Part shown: positions 53,642 through 62,363 of the stretch, piece after piece
Position numbering within the stretch: the first letter of the stretch is position 1
Layout of the letters: each line of letters starts with the position of its first letter
Origin: Methylocella tundrae
Lineage (GTDB): Bacteria; Pseudomonadota; Alphaproteobacteria; Rhizobiales; Beijerinckiaceae
Direction of reading: 5' to 3'
Length of the DNA: 64,000 nucleotides
Assembly: GCF_038024855.1 (NCBI RefSeq)
Contig: NZ_CP139089.1
Coordinates: forward strand, 558,001-622,000
Notes under the pieces: model-generated
Database searches by the model: none
Told to the model about the DNA's origin: nothing
The model's input: only the letters and a program-made list of their open reading frames with translations
Made by a program: the position numbers and the translations under genes

Positions 53642-54041
53642 GACCCGGCCTCCGCCCCTTGCTCTATATTATTGGCCAACTGACCTTCCCGCCATCAGTG
53701 GAAACCGGACTTAAGCGGCGTCAGCTTGCTGTGGCGCGATAGAGCCGAAGGTAATTGCGCGCGCTAACAATTATCGTATCCTTCTACAATGCCCTTTGAT
53801 GTAGAATAATTCTTGTTTCACCGCCGTCCACTAAGAAGAACTGTTTTCCGAGCGTAAAAGCGAATTGGTGGGGAAGTTCAGTTTTTCAGTTGGGCCGCTC
53901 TCGGTTATGACTGAAAAAGATGTTCGAGGCGCCAGCGCGGAAGAGGGAGGCCTTTGTCAGCGGCCGGCGCCCCAAGCTGGCGCCTCGGTCTCGATCAGCG
54001 CGTCAGTCATGTCGCGGCGTGAGACTGTTGGAGGCCGGATC
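53642..54041. promoter_or_regulatory. Divergent promoter region of the cytochrome pair with an inverted repeat
   Basis: 400 bases without a gene between the divergent cytochromes. TTCTACA at 53782-53788 and TGTAGAA at 53800-53806 form a perfect 7-bp inverted repeat with an 11-base spacer in AT-rich DNA, a good candidate operator for the two genes. The last 15 bases before each ATG are very similar, which extends the duplication. Confidence 0.5.
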
Positions 54042-54692
54042 ATGAAAATCATAAGCTCAATGTCCCCGTGGCGCGCCGCAATTCTCGCAATTGCTTTCAC
54101 AACAGCTGGTCACGCGGAAGAAACCCATAAGGACACCATTCCGGCGCAGGAGCTCCAGGCCAAGTTTGATTATTGCAGAACATGTCATGGGGTGTCAGGG
54201 CAGGGTTTTCGCGGAGCTTATCCCATGCCGCGGCTTGCCGGTCAGCAGCCCGAGTACATCGAGAATCAGTTGCGGGCCTTTATCGAGCGCAGGCGCACGA
54301 ACCCCGTTATGTTCAACGTGGCCCATGTGTTGAGCCCGTCGATGATCGATAGCCTGGCCGAGCGGTTCAAGGAACTCAATCCCAAACCATTGGGCGGCGC
54401 TCCGAAGGAGCTTGTCGCCGAGGGTAAAACGATCTTCGAGGACGGACTTCCCAGCGCCGATGTTCCCCCATGCGCTTCCTGTCACGGTCCGGAGGCTAAA
54501 GGCGACGGGTCGTTTCCCCGCCTAGCCGGCCAGCTCAATGACTACATCTTCAACAAGCTGACGAACTGGACCAAAGAGCGAGGTCAGGATCCAGCGCATC
54601 CAGACACATCAGCTATCATGGAGCCGATTGCACACAAGCTGACGCAGGCGCAAATAGCAGCCGTCGCCGCCTATCTCAGTTATCTGGAGTAA
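54042..54692 (+). CDS. Dihaem cytochrome c (copy 2 of an inverted pair)
   Basis: ATG at 54042 with GGAGG 9 bases upstream; signal peptide MSPWRAAILAIAFTTAGHAE. Haem sites DYCRTCHGVSGQGFRG (near residue 48) and PPCASCHGPEAKG (near 142). Fold and spacing match cytochrome c4-like carriers, with PMPRLAGQQP giving a Met ligand. 216 residues. DNA at 54255-54307 is a perfect inverted copy of 53376-53428. Frames starting further upstream are not supported. Confidence 0.92.
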   Translation: MKIISSMSPWRAAILAIAFTTAGHAEETHKDTIPAQELQAKFDYCRTCHGVSGQGFRGAYPMPRLAGQQPEYIENQLRAFIERRRTNPVMFNVAHVLSPSMIDSLAERFKELNPKPLGGAPKELVAEGKTIFEDGLPSADVPPCASCHGPEAKGDGSFPRLAGQLNDYIFNKLTNWTKERGQDPAHPDTSAIMEPIAHKLTQAQIAAVAAYLSYLE

Positions 54693-54775
54693 TCCTTATC
54701 CTTGGCTCATCGCGAAGGCCGTCACGGGCGGCTCCGCATGCCCCGGAAAGACCTCGAAAAGCCGGTCGGCTTGCC

Positions 54776-55699
54776 TCAGTTCAAGACGCAGCTCTTGACC
54801 CACCAGCCCGGATGCGCACGAAGAATTGCTTTTTTCGCGCGCGCGGCGGATTTGCAATCCTTGAAAAGGGCGAAGCAGGTCGCCCCCGATCCCGACATCC
54901 GCGCGAGGCGGCATCCGGGCGCGGCGCTCAAGACCGCGAGCACGTCGCCGATGATGGGAGCGAGGCGGCAAGCCGCCGATTCCATGTCGTTGCGGCCCTT
55001 GCCCAAGGCGCCGACCAAATCCTCGACATGCATGCCGGAAGAAAGCTCGGGATGTCCGCCGAAGGCAGTCGAGCCGCCCGGCGGGATATTCATGCGCGCG
55101 AATACATGTCTGGTCTCGAGCGGCGCGCCGGGATTGACGATCAGGCCAATGAGCGGCGGCAGCTTCAGCAAAGGTCCGAGTTCTTCGCCAAGCCCCCGCA
55201 TCATACGGGCGCGCGCTGCAAGACACACGGGAACGTCCGCGCCGGTCTTGCGCGCGGCCGCGATCAATCTTTCATCGTCGAGCGAAACGCCATTGGCGCG
55301 GGCGAGAAGCCGGAGGGCCGCCGCGGCGTCCGACGAGCCGCCGCCAATCCCGGCTGCGACCGGCAGGCGTTTGACAAGATGGAACGCGCCGAGTTTTGCG
55401 CCCGGAAAATTCTCAGCGAAATGCCGCGCCGCGCGCAGCACGAGATTGTCGGCGATGTTTCCCGCCGCGGGGGCGGTAGGACCTTCGATCGATAGCGCCA
55501 GGGGCTGATCCTCGACAAAGGACAACTGGTCGCCCGTGCGGGAAAAAGCGACAAAGCTCTCTAGCCTATGCCAGCCGTCCTCGCGACGGCCGAGGATGTG
55601 CAGAGTGAGATTGATTTTCGCGGGCGCGCGTTCTCTGAGAAGTCTAGGCAATGGATTTCGCTGCAATGGATTTCGTTGTGAAAGCGTCAGTCGGAGCAA
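54776..55699 (-). CDS. ispE: 4-Diphosphocytidyl-2-C-methyl-D-erythritol kinase
   Basis: GHMP kinase of the MEP isoprenoid pathway, phosphorylating CDP-ME. APAKINLTLHILGRREDGWHRLES is the start motif; VKRLPVAAGIGGGSSDAAAALRLL is the ATP-binding loop; ARMSGSGATCFALF is the third motif. 307 residues from the TTG at 55699. A second TTG at 55651 would give 291; neither has a clear ribosome binding site. A 13-bp direct repeat (CGAAATCCATTGC twice) lies between the two candidates. Confidence 0.94.
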   Translation of the reverse strand: MLRLTLSQRNPLQRNPLPRLLRERAPAKINLTLHILGRREDGWHRLESFVAFSRTGDQLSFVEDQPLALSIEGPTAPAAGNIADNLVLRAARHFAENFPGAKLGAFHLVKRLPVAAGIGGGSSDAAAALRLLARANGVSLDDERLIAAARKTGADVPVCLAARARMMRGLGEELGPLLKLPPLIGLIVNPGAPLETRHVFARMNIPPGGSTAFGGHPELSSGMHVEDLVGALGKGRNDMESAACRLAPIIGDVLAVLSAAPGCRLARMSGSGATCFALFKDCKSAARAKKAILRAHPGWWVKSCVLN

Positions 55700-55734
55700 G
55701 GCGCGAGGGAAACTGACCGGGTTTGAAAAGCTTG

Positions 55735-55784
55735 AACATGTTCTTATCGATCAGATTGAACCGATCCGATCGGAATATGCTCTA
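55735..55784 (-). repeat. Dispersed palindromic repeat, family A, copy 3
   Basis: On the minus strand: AGAGCATATTCCGATCGGAT, then the mirrored arm ATCTGATCGATAAGAACATG. The first module only; the TTGAATC tail is shortened to GTTCAAGCTTTTCAAA. Lies between ispE and the TPR gene. Confidence 0.75.
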
Positions 55785-55887
55785 GCAAGGCAACTCGTGG
55801 TCAATAGCCTCGGCGCCCTCACGCAATCCCGAGGCGCCCGGGACGCGGGCTTCCGACTTTGGCGGTCAAAGAGAAGGCTTCGCGCCC

Positions 55888-57765
55888 TCAGCCGCCATTT
55901 TCCTTTTTGGGCTCTTGCTCCTTCGGAGTGGCCTCCGCCGCGGCGGGCTTTGGATCGTCCGGCAGGCCATGCTCGATCTTGTCGAGGATCTTTTCCTTAT
56001 CATCCGGTTCGGGGCCGAGATCGCGCGCGTGATTCCATTGAAAGTGCGCTTCGAGCTTGCGTCCCACGCGCCAATAGGCGTCGCCGAGATGATCGTTGAT
56101 GACCGGATCCGATGATTTAAGGTCGATGGCGCGCTCCAGCTCCTTCACTGCCTCGTCGTAGCGGCCCAGCTTGTAATTGGCCCAGCCGAGACTGTCGACG
56201 ATGTAGCCGTCGGTCGGTTGCAGTTCGACTGCCTTGTGCAGCATGGTGAAGGCTTCATCGAGATTGACGCCCTGATCCACCCAGCTGTAGCCGAGGTAAT
56301 TCAAAACGAGCGGCTGATCAGGGTAAAGCGTCAAAGCCTGTTTGAAATCGGCCTCGGCGAGCGGCCATTTCTTGTCGCGCTCGTAGGAAATGCCCCGGAA
56401 ATAGTAAAGCGCCCAGCTCGCTTTCCCGGTTTTATTGGCCTGGTCGATCGCTCGCGTATAGGTCGCGATCGCTTCGGCATATTGCTTGTGCGCGCGCTGC
56501 AGATTGCCGAGCGCCGAGAGAGCGTCGCCATTGTCCGGATGCTCATCGACGATGCGCTTCAGGAACGTCGCCGATTCGTCCGTGCGCCCCAGCGTCTCAA
56601 GGATGAGGCCGGTCTGAACGTCGGCGGTGGTGCGCAGCGGATCCTTTGCCGGAACCAGCGCATAGACGTCGATCGCCTGCTCGTTTTGTTTGATGCGCTC
56701 GTATATGTCCGCGAGGCTGATGATGGCGAGGCTGTTTTGTGGCGCAAGGTAGAGCGACAGCCGCAGATAGATCATCGCAGCGAGCTCATCGCCCTGCCGC
56801 CCGCCGGCGGCGCCCAGGCCATAAAGGACTTCGGCAGAGCCCTGTTCCGCGTTCTTGACCAGCAAATCGAGGGGCTTGCCCGCCTTGAGGTCGGCAAGCG
56901 CCGCGACAACGATCGGATGACTCGGCAGGATCTGGTCGAAAGCCTCATAGATCTTGGTCGCTTGGGCGGGATCGCCCCGCTTGGCGACAAAGCGGGCGTA
57001 AGTATCGACGAGGCGCAGCGTATTCTTGTCCGCCTCGTAAGCGGCCTTCAGCCGTCGCGTCGCTTCGGGGATATTATTGGCGACATTCGCGATAAGGCCT
57101 GCATGATAGTCGCGGAACACCGCAAAATTCTCGTCGCGCAAGCGGTCGACCAGCTCCAGCGCTTTTTTGGGATTGCCCTCGCCAAGGTAGCACCAGGCGG
57201 TGAGCAGCGTCGCGGTGATATCGCGCTGCTGTCCGGCGCCGCCTCTGCCAAAATGCGCGCGCGCGGCGGCGAACTGCTTATTCTTGATCGCTTCGACGCC
57301 GAGCGCGAGATGGGCGAGGCTGTTGTCGGGCTCACGCGTGACAAGACGCTGCGCCAGGCTGAAGGCGTCGTCCATATTGCCGTTTGACAGGGAGGCGACA
57401 AAGGCGCGCTCGATCAGTTTCGGATTATGCGGATCGAATCGCAGAGCCTCACGGAAGAACGTCGCCGCTGCGACGGTGTCGCGTTCGGCGCCGGCGACAA
57501 GCGCCGCGAGGTAATTGCCCGCCGGACTCTCGCCGACTTCGAACGGCGCTGCGATGGCCAGATTCTCGCGCGCTCGCGCTTCGGCGCTGGCGAGGGTCAC
57601 CGGCAAGAAAAAGCTCGTGAGAACCGCCAGAACGAAACCGCCAAGGGCTACGCCGCGCCAGTTCAGCGCCTTGGTGGCGGCGCGCTGAGCGAAATGAGCG
57701 GCGGCAGGCTGGCCAGCAATGGCCTCGTTACACTCTCTGCGTACTGATGTGTGCGTAAGCGACAT
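55888..57765 (-). CDS. Tetratricopeptide-repeat protein with N-terminal signal anchor
   Basis: 625 residues from the ATG at 57765 (MSLTHTSVRRECNEAIAG). A hydrophobic segment VALGGFVLAVLTSFFLPVTL near residues 41-60 is a signal peptide or anchor. Then many TPR helices: VAAATFFREALRFDPHNPKL, SLAHLALGVEAIKNKQFAAARAH-type, DALSALGNLQRAHKQYAEAI, PLVLNYLGYSWVDQGVNLDE, INDHLGDAYWRVGRKLEAHF. The C-terminus is Pro/Glu/Lys-rich. Such proteins in alphaproteobacteria are thought to scaffold periplasmic or envelope complexes. It lies after the SleB-type gene. Function unknown. Confidence 0.85.
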   Translation of the reverse strand: MSLTHTSVRRECNEAIAGQPAAAHFAQRAATKALNWRGVALGGFVLAVLTSFFLPVTLASAEARARENLAIAAPFEVGESPAGNYLAALVAGAERDTVAAATFFREALRFDPHNPKLIERAFVASLSNGNMDDAFSLAQRLVTREPDNSLAHLALGVEAIKNKQFAAARAHFGRGGAGQQRDITATLLTAWCYLGEGNPKKALELVDRLRDENFAVFRDYHAGLIANVANNIPEATRRLKAAYEADKNTLRLVDTYARFVAKRGDPAQATKIYEAFDQILPSHPIVVAALADLKAGKPLDLLVKNAEQGSAEVLYGLGAAGGRQGDELAAMIYLRLSLYLAPQNSLAIISLADIYERIKQNEQAIDVYALVPAKDPLRTTADVQTGLILETLGRTDESATFLKRIVDEHPDNGDALSALGNLQRAHKQYAEAIATYTRAIDQANKTGKASWALYYFRGISYERDKKWPLAEADFKQALTLYPDQPLVLNYLGYSWVDQGVNLDEAFTMLHKAVELQPTDGYIVDSLGWANYKLGRYDEAVKELERAIDLKSSDPVINDHLGDAYWRVGRKLEAHFQWNHARDLGPEPDDKEKILDKIEHGLPDDPKPAAAEATPKEQEPKKENGG

Positions 57766-58042
57766 GCGATCGTTTTTCCGTACCAGAGGCGGCGCCCCGA
57801 GGGGGATGAGTTCAGGGTGAGTTCTCACGCCGAACATGGCCGTTTTGCGTCGGCCAAGCAAGTGCGTGGATTTGCTCGTCCGGCCACGTTTTCGCGATCG
57901 GCGAAAGAATGGCGCCAGCAAATTCACAGCCGATCGGCTGATTTTTTTCGCGTCGCCGATAAAAAGCGCGCGTATTGACGTCCAGCGGCTGAAGTCTAGA
58001 GCCATGCCTTGAGGCTAAAACGGTCAGAATGCCAAATCAGCG

Positions 58043-59314
58043 TCAAGTCTGGCCCGGCCTGAGCTTGTAAAATATATGATGCCCGATCACATCCATTTTT
58101 TCAAGACTTCTGGCCCAGCGCGGCCTGACATAATTGGCGTGATAATGGGTCGCGCCTCCGACGTCTGACACATAGGTCGTGCCGGCGGTGACTTCCCCCG
58201 CGATCCTTACGGCCCTGCGCCAGGCATCTGCTTCGGTGATGCGCAGCGCCCTGCCTTCGCAGGCGAAGGAGAACTGGCAGGCGTTGCGGCGATGCCGGTT
58301 CTGGAAGACGACGCCGCAGATCGTCGGCGGATAAAGGCCGCTTGAGACGCGGTTCATGACGACTTGCGCTACCGCGGCTTGTCCTTCGTCGGATTCGCCG
58401 CGCGCTTCGAAATAGATGGCTTCGGCAAGGCAGCGTTGCTCCTGCGCGGCGCGATCGTGGCCGATCAGAGCGGCAAAGCCGGGCCGCGACGGGACGTAGG
58501 ACGCGGTGCTGTCGTCTGGAGCTTCGACCTGAGGCGGCGCTGCGATGGCGGCGACCTCAACCGGCGTCGAATCAGCCGGAGCAGGCGTCGTTGACGCGAG
58601 CGCCTCGGCGCGGCGGACCTCGGGCGTCGCGCCTTGCATCAGACGCTCGGTGAGCGCCGCAGGGCGCATCGTCTGGGAGCCGCCGTTCTGACGCGGGGAG
58701 GCGTCGGCGGCTGAGGGCGCGGTCGTTGGGGTTTCGCCATCGGGCCAGGGCTCGAAGGCTGAGACGCTGTCCGGCCCGGCGAAATCGCCTTCTGATACGT
58801 CAAAGCCGCTGACCGGCCACGCTTCATCGTGTTCGAACAGGAGATCGTGCGCCCGCAGATTGGCGAGGCCGCCGCGTTGGCGCAGGCGCGTGTCGAAGGT
58901 CGGACGAAGCCCGACGACCGGATCCGCCCTGCGGCTGCGGTCGAGCGTCGGGAATTTCCCGGCATTGCGCTTAAGATCAGAGCGCGGCTCAATCTCGTCG
59001 GGAAGGCGCTCGGAACGGTCCGCCTCGCCGACGACAAGGCTCGCCTCGCGCAGCAGGCGCGGCATCGAGCCGAAAGCGTCTGCTCGTCCAGTTGAGTCAG
59101 CGGCCGGCCTCTGGCGGAGCGCGCCAGCCAGTCCGGGAATTTGAGGGGGTATCAACTCTTGCGGAGGAGCCGGGGCGCGCAGGGACAAAGCCGCGAGCGA
59201 AGCGCCGGAGACGGCTTCCTGTTCCGCGTCGGCAGGCATTGATAGCGCGAGCGCGACGCCTAGCCACCAAGGGGCGATCGCGCCCACCGCCCAACCGAAC
59301 CGTGACCCACCCAT
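58043..59314 (-). CDS. SleB-type cell wall hydrolase
   Basis: Peptidoglycan-cleaving enzyme of the Hydrolase_2 family. The catalytic domain is the C-terminal 125 residues: AEAIYFEARGESDEGQAAVA with the catalytic Glu, VVMNRVSSGLYPPTICGVVF, and ATHYHANYVRPRWARSLEKM. The first 280 residues are low-complexity Pro/Ala-rich with a signal peptide at the start (VGAIAPWWLGVALALSMPAD). 423 residues. It may act in cell division or growth of the wall. Confidence 0.9.
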   Translation of the reverse strand: MGGSRFGWAVGAIAPWWLGVALALSMPADAEQEAVSGASLAALSLRAPAPPQELIPPQIPGLAGALRQRPAADSTGRADAFGSMPRLLREASLVVGEADRSERLPDEIEPRSDLKRNAGKFPTLDRSRRADPVVGLRPTFDTRLRQRGGLANLRAHDLLFEHDEAWPVSGFDVSEGDFAGPDSVSAFEPWPDGETPTTAPSAADASPRQNGGSQTMRPAALTERLMQGATPEVRRAEALASTTPAPADSTPVEVAAIAAPPQVEAPDDSTASYVPSRPGFAALIGHDRAAQEQRCLAEAIYFEARGESDEGQAAVAQVVMNRVSSGLYPPTICGVVFQNRHRRNACQFSFACEGRALRITEADAWRRAVRIAGEVTAGTTYVSDVGGATHYHANYVRPRWARSLEKMDVIGHHIFYKLRPGQT

Positions 59315-59453
59315 ACGCGTCTCACGCTCATCCCGAGCTCTCGCGGCGTCTTGCGAAGCGCCAATTCCGCCACTCGATTTGAATATTCTCGGTTACGCTT
59401 GAGAAACCATTACCGCTGAACGGGCGGCGCCGTACCAGAATGGAGCAGGCCGT

Positions 59454-60464
59454 TTAAAAAGCGCGGTTGACGCAAAAGTCGACGACATCGCTCAGCGCGA
59501 ATTTCCAGGGAGACGACGGAAAGAGCTCCAGCGCGTCGCGCGCCATCGCGCCATAATGGCGCGCCCGTTCAACCGTATCTTCGAGGGCTCGGTGCTTGTG
59601 CATGGTGGCGATCGCGGCTTCGAGATCGGCGTCCTCGATCTCGCCCTTTTCCAGCGTGCGGCGCCAGAACTCGCGCTGTTCCGTCGTGCCGCGGCGAAAG
59701 GAGAGCACCACCGGCAGGGTGATCTTTCCTTCGCGGAAGTCGTCGCCAACATTCTTGCCGAGCTTGGCTGAGGTGCCGCCATAATCGAGCGCATCGTCGA
59801 TCAGCTGAAAGGCGATGCCGAGATTGAGGCCATAGCCGCGGCAGGCGGCGATTTCAGCCTTTGGGCGCCCCGCCAGCAAGGGCCCGACCTCGGAAGCCGC
59901 GCCGAACAAGGCGGCGGTCTTGGCGCGGATCACCGCGAGGTAGTCATCTTCGCTCGTCTGCGTATCCTTCGCGGCGGATAATTGCATGACTTCGCCTTCC
60001 GCGATCACGGCGGCGGCGGAGGACAAGACGTCAAGGCAGGGCAAGGAGCCGACCTCGACCATCATCTTGAAGGCTTGGCCGAGCAGGAAATCGCCGACGA
60101 GGACGCTTGCCTCGTTGCCCCAGAGCATGCGCGCCGCGAGCTTGCCGCGCCGCATGTCGCTCTCGTCGACAACGTCATCATGCAGAAGCGTCGCCGTGTG
60201 CATGAACTCCACCGAGGCGGCGAGCTTGATGTGGCCGGAGCCCTGGTAGCCGCATAAGCCGGCGGTCGCCAGCGTGAGCATGGGGCGAAGGCGCTTGCCG
60301 CCGGAGGAAATCAGGTGGTTCGCGACTTCCGGTATCATCGACACGTCGGAAGCCGAGCGGCTGAGGATGGTCTGGTTGACGCGGTCCATGTCCGCGCCGA
60401 CAAGGCCAAGAAGCGGCTCGATGCCGGGCTCTGCTTTTTCTTCTAAAGGAATGACAACGCCCAA
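59454..60464 (-). CDS. ispB: Polyprenyl diphosphate synthase (octaprenyl/decaprenyl type)
   Basis: Makes the long side chain of ubiquinone by adding isopentenyl units. First Asp-rich motif LLHDDVVDESDMRRG, second LIDDALDYGG. GGKRLRPML binds the allylic diphosphate. A TTG at 60464 with GGAG 9 bases upstream is chosen because no ATG lies before the domain; 336 residues. Product length cannot be read from sequence; in alphaproteobacteria it is usually C40-C50. It faces the DUF2007 gene divergently. Confidence 0.94.
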   Translation of the reverse strand: MGVVIPLEEKAEPGIEPLLGLVGADMDRVNQTILSRSASDVSMIPEVANHLISSGGKRLRPMLTLATAGLCGYQGSGHIKLAASVEFMHTATLLHDDVVDESDMRRGKLAARMLWGNEASVLVGDFLLGQAFKMMVEVGSLPCLDVLSSAAAVIAEGEVMQLSAAKDTQTSEDDYLAVIRAKTAALFGAASEVGPLLAGRPKAEIAACRGYGLNLGIAFQLIDDALDYGGTSAKLGKNVGDDFREGKITLPVVLSFRRGTTEQREFWRRTLEKGEIEDADLEAAIATMHKHRALEDTVERARHYGAMARDALELFPSSPWKFALSDVVDFCVNRAF

Positions 60465-60627
60465 TATCCAACACTCCGCGGATCCGCCTGCGCTTATTAG
60501 GGCGCTCCCCGACACTTTTCAACTCGTGACAGCCGCGCGAACCATCTTGCCGGTTCTTTTGCCGCATGCGAGGTCTTGTAGCCGCGCTCCGGCGTCTTGC
60601 GCGCACACGTGATTTCAAGGAGGCCTA

Positions 60628-60852
60628 TTGGTCGAACTGCTGCGCACCAACGACCTTGTGCTGATTTCTCTGGTCGAAGCAATCCTTCGTGAAGCCGGCA
60701 TCGATATCTTCATCGCCGATCAGCATATGAGCGCGCTGGAGGGATCGCTGGGCTTTCTGCCGCGGCGTGTTCTGGTCCTGGAGGACGATGCGGCGGAGGC
60801 CCGCGCGGCGTTGGCCGAGGGGGGGCTCTCCGAGGAATTATCCGATGGATGA
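60628..60852 (+). CDS. DUF2007 protein
   Basis: Small protein of 74 residues starting with TTG at 60628, preceded by AAGGAGG. VELLRTNDLVLISLVEAILR and IADQHMSALEGSLGFLPRRV fit DUF2007 (putative signal-transducing protein, PII-like alpha/beta fold). The last codons overlap the next gene by 8 bp. Role unknown. Confidence 0.85.
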   Translation: MVELLRTNDLVLISLVEAILREAGIDIFIADQHMSALEGSLGFLPRRVLVLEDDAAEARAALAEGGLSEELSDG

Positions 60853-61618
60853 ACCGGCGCAGGCCCCCTCAGGCGAGCCGGACGCATTTCTGGGCGGGCG
60901 GCTCTTCCTGCGCCAGCCTGAGCGCGGCCATCGCGCCGGCACCGACGCGATCTTGCTCGCCGCCGCGGCGCCAGCGGAATATGCCGATTTGGCGCTTGAC
61001 GTGGGTTCGGGCGTCGGAGCCGCCGGCCTCGCGCTCGCCTTGACGCGGCGAGGCGCGAAAGTCGGTCTGATCGAGAATGATCCGCGGACCGCGGATCTCG
61101 CGCGGGAAAATCTCGTTCTCAACGGAATGCCGGATCGCGGGCAGGTCTTCGAAGCCGATGCGCTTTCTCCGCGAAGCCGCCGGGCCGCCGGCCTCGCCGA
61201 TGAAAGCGCGGGACTTGTGATCTCCAATCCGCCTTTTTTCGATGCGCGCCGGTCGCGCCCATCGCCCGACGAGGGCAAACGCCGCGCCCATGTGATGCCG
61301 GGCGAGGGCGCGGGCGCGCTCGAGGCATGGATCGCCGCCTGCCTCGCGCTCGCCCGGCCCGGCGGATCATTCATCCTTATTCACCGGCCGGAAAATCTCG
61401 CCGCGATTCTTGCGAGCCTTGAGGGACGCGCGGGGGGCGTCACCGTCTTGCCCGTGCATGCGCGCGAGGGCGCGCCGGCGATCCGCATTCTTCTGCGCGC
61501 GAAAAAGGGCAGCCGCGCGCCCTTGTCGATCGCGCCGGCGCTGACGCTACACGAAGGATCGCGATTCACGGCGATTGCCGAAGCAATTCACCGCGGCGAC
61601 GCGGCGATTGATTGGTAG
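60845..61618 (+). CDS. tRNA1(Val) (adenine-N6)-methyltransferase-like protein
   Basis: N6-adenine methyltransferase of the TrmN6 (YfiC) group. SAM loop LALDVGSGVGAAGLALAL, acidic end VGLIENDPRTADLARENL, and the catalytic motif VISNPPFFDARRSRPS (N-P-P-F). DAFLGGRLFLRQPERGHRAG at the start is usual in this family. 257 residues. It overlaps the DUF2007 gene by 8 bp and ends at a hairpin shared with the convergent gene. Target tRNA is inferred. Confidence 0.88.
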   Translation: MDEPAQAPSGEPDAFLGGRLFLRQPERGHRAGTDAILLAAAAPAEYADLALDVGSGVGAAGLALALTRRGAKVGLIENDPRTADLARENLVLNGMPDRGQVFEADALSPRSRRAAGLADESAGLVISNPPFFDARRSRPSPDEGKRRAHVMPGEGAGALEAWIAACLALARPGGSFILIHRPENLAAILASLEGRAGGVTVLPVHAREGAPAIRILLRAKKGSRAPLSIAPALTLHEGSRFTAIAEAIHRGDAAIDW

Positions 61619-61644
61619 CAACTCCGGGGGTTTATTGATCGCGA

Positions 61645-61672
61645 AGGCGCCTCCGGCGGAGACGCCTCCTTT
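61645..61672. terminator. Hairpin between convergent genes
   Basis: AGGCGCCTCC and GGAGACGCCT (61645-61654 with 61658-61667) form a 10-bp stem with one mismatch and a GGC loop, followed by CCTTT. It lies between the methyltransferase stop and the end of the His/Tyr-rich gene, and could serve both. Confidence 0.6.
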
Positions 61673-61687
61673 GATGAGCCTCCCTCG

Positions 61688-61915
61688 TCACCAACCCCTG
61701 CGATGATAGTAGTGGTGATGGTGATGATAGTAATGGTGGTGATAGTTATAGTGACGGTGATAATAATGCGCTTTTTCCACGGCGGCGGAGGCCGGGCTCC
61801 CGGCGGTCGTGATCCCGCTGGCCGCCATCGGCATTGCCTGCGCCAGCCCCGCAAGGCCAAAACCGAAGCCGCAAAGCGCTCCTGCGACCCACAAAATCTT
61901 TGCAAATCTACGCAT
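61688..61915 (-). CDS. Small secreted His/Tyr-rich protein, paralogue 1
   Basis: 75 residues. Signal peptide MRRFAKILWVAGALCGFGFG followed by LAGLAQAMP. The mature part ends in a run of about 25 residues made almost only of His and Tyr (VEKAHYYHRHYNYHHHYYHH). AGGGA lies 7 bases before the ATG at 61915. It shares VEKA-YY with the next gene. Metal binding (copper, nickel, zinc) is possible given the His density, but not shown. Confidence 0.65.
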   Translation of the reverse strand: MRRFAKILWVAGALCGFGFGLAGLAQAMPMAASGITTAGSPASAAVEKAHYYHRHYNYHHHYYHHHHHYYHRRGW

Positions 61916-61933
61916 GTTTTCATCCCTATCCAC

Positions 61934-62045
61934 AGCATATTCCGATCAGATCGTTTTAATCTGATCGACAAGAATATGCTCAAACTTCTGATATTGGAGC
62001 GATTTCAATCGCTCCAATGATTTCATTCAGGCGGAAAGCACTCTG
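61934..62045 (+). repeat. Dispersed palindromic repeat, family A, copy 4
   Basis: AGCATATTCCGATCAGATCG, then ATCTGATCGACAAGAATATGCT, closing the hairpin at 61981, followed by TTCTGATATTGGAGCGATTT and GCGGAAAGCACTCT. Both modules of copy 2 are kept in order. It lies between the two His/Tyr-rich genes. Confidence 0.8.
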
Positions 62046-62054
62046 GCCTGTCTA

Positions 62055-62363
62055 TCAGTAAAACGGACGATAATAGCGGTAGCGATGATAGTATGGATGG
62101 TAATAATGTCTGCGATAATAAGGGCGATAGTAATGGCGCCGATAGTAATGGCGATAATAAGGGTGGTAATAGCGCCGATGGTAATAGCGACGGTAGTAAT
62201 AGGCCTTTTCGACGCCTTGCTGAGCGACGGGCGTTTCCAAAGCGCGGATGCTGGACCCGGCCTGTGAAAGACCGGAGGCCGGAACAGCCTGGACGGCGAC
62301 GTCGCCTATGAAAAACACTGAAGCGGCGAGGGCGGCGGAAGCCAATAGGCAATGAAATTTCAT
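62055..62363 (-). CDS. Small secreted Tyr/His/Arg-rich protein, paralogue 2
   Basis: 102 residues. Signal peptide MKFHCLLASAALAASVFFIG. After a 30-residue spacer the C-terminal half is YYRRYYHRRYYHPYYRHYYR and continues in the same style, mainly Tyr, Arg, His and Pro. A GGGAGGGA ribosome binding site lies just before the ATG. It shares the VEKAYYYR start of the repeat with the previous gene. Such repeats suggest a surface or metal/nucleic acid-binding role; function unknown. Confidence 0.7.
   Translation of the reverse strand: MKFHCLLASAALAASVFFIGDVAVQAVPASGLSQAGSSIRALETPVAQQGVEKAYYYRRYYHRRYYHPYYRHYYRRHYYRPYYRRHYYHPYYHRYRYYRPFY

Noticed and set aside
62060..62220. Repeated ATAGTAATGG-like units that could look like a tandem repeat locus
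   Set aside because: They encode the Tyr/His/Arg repeats of a small secreted protein on the minus strand.
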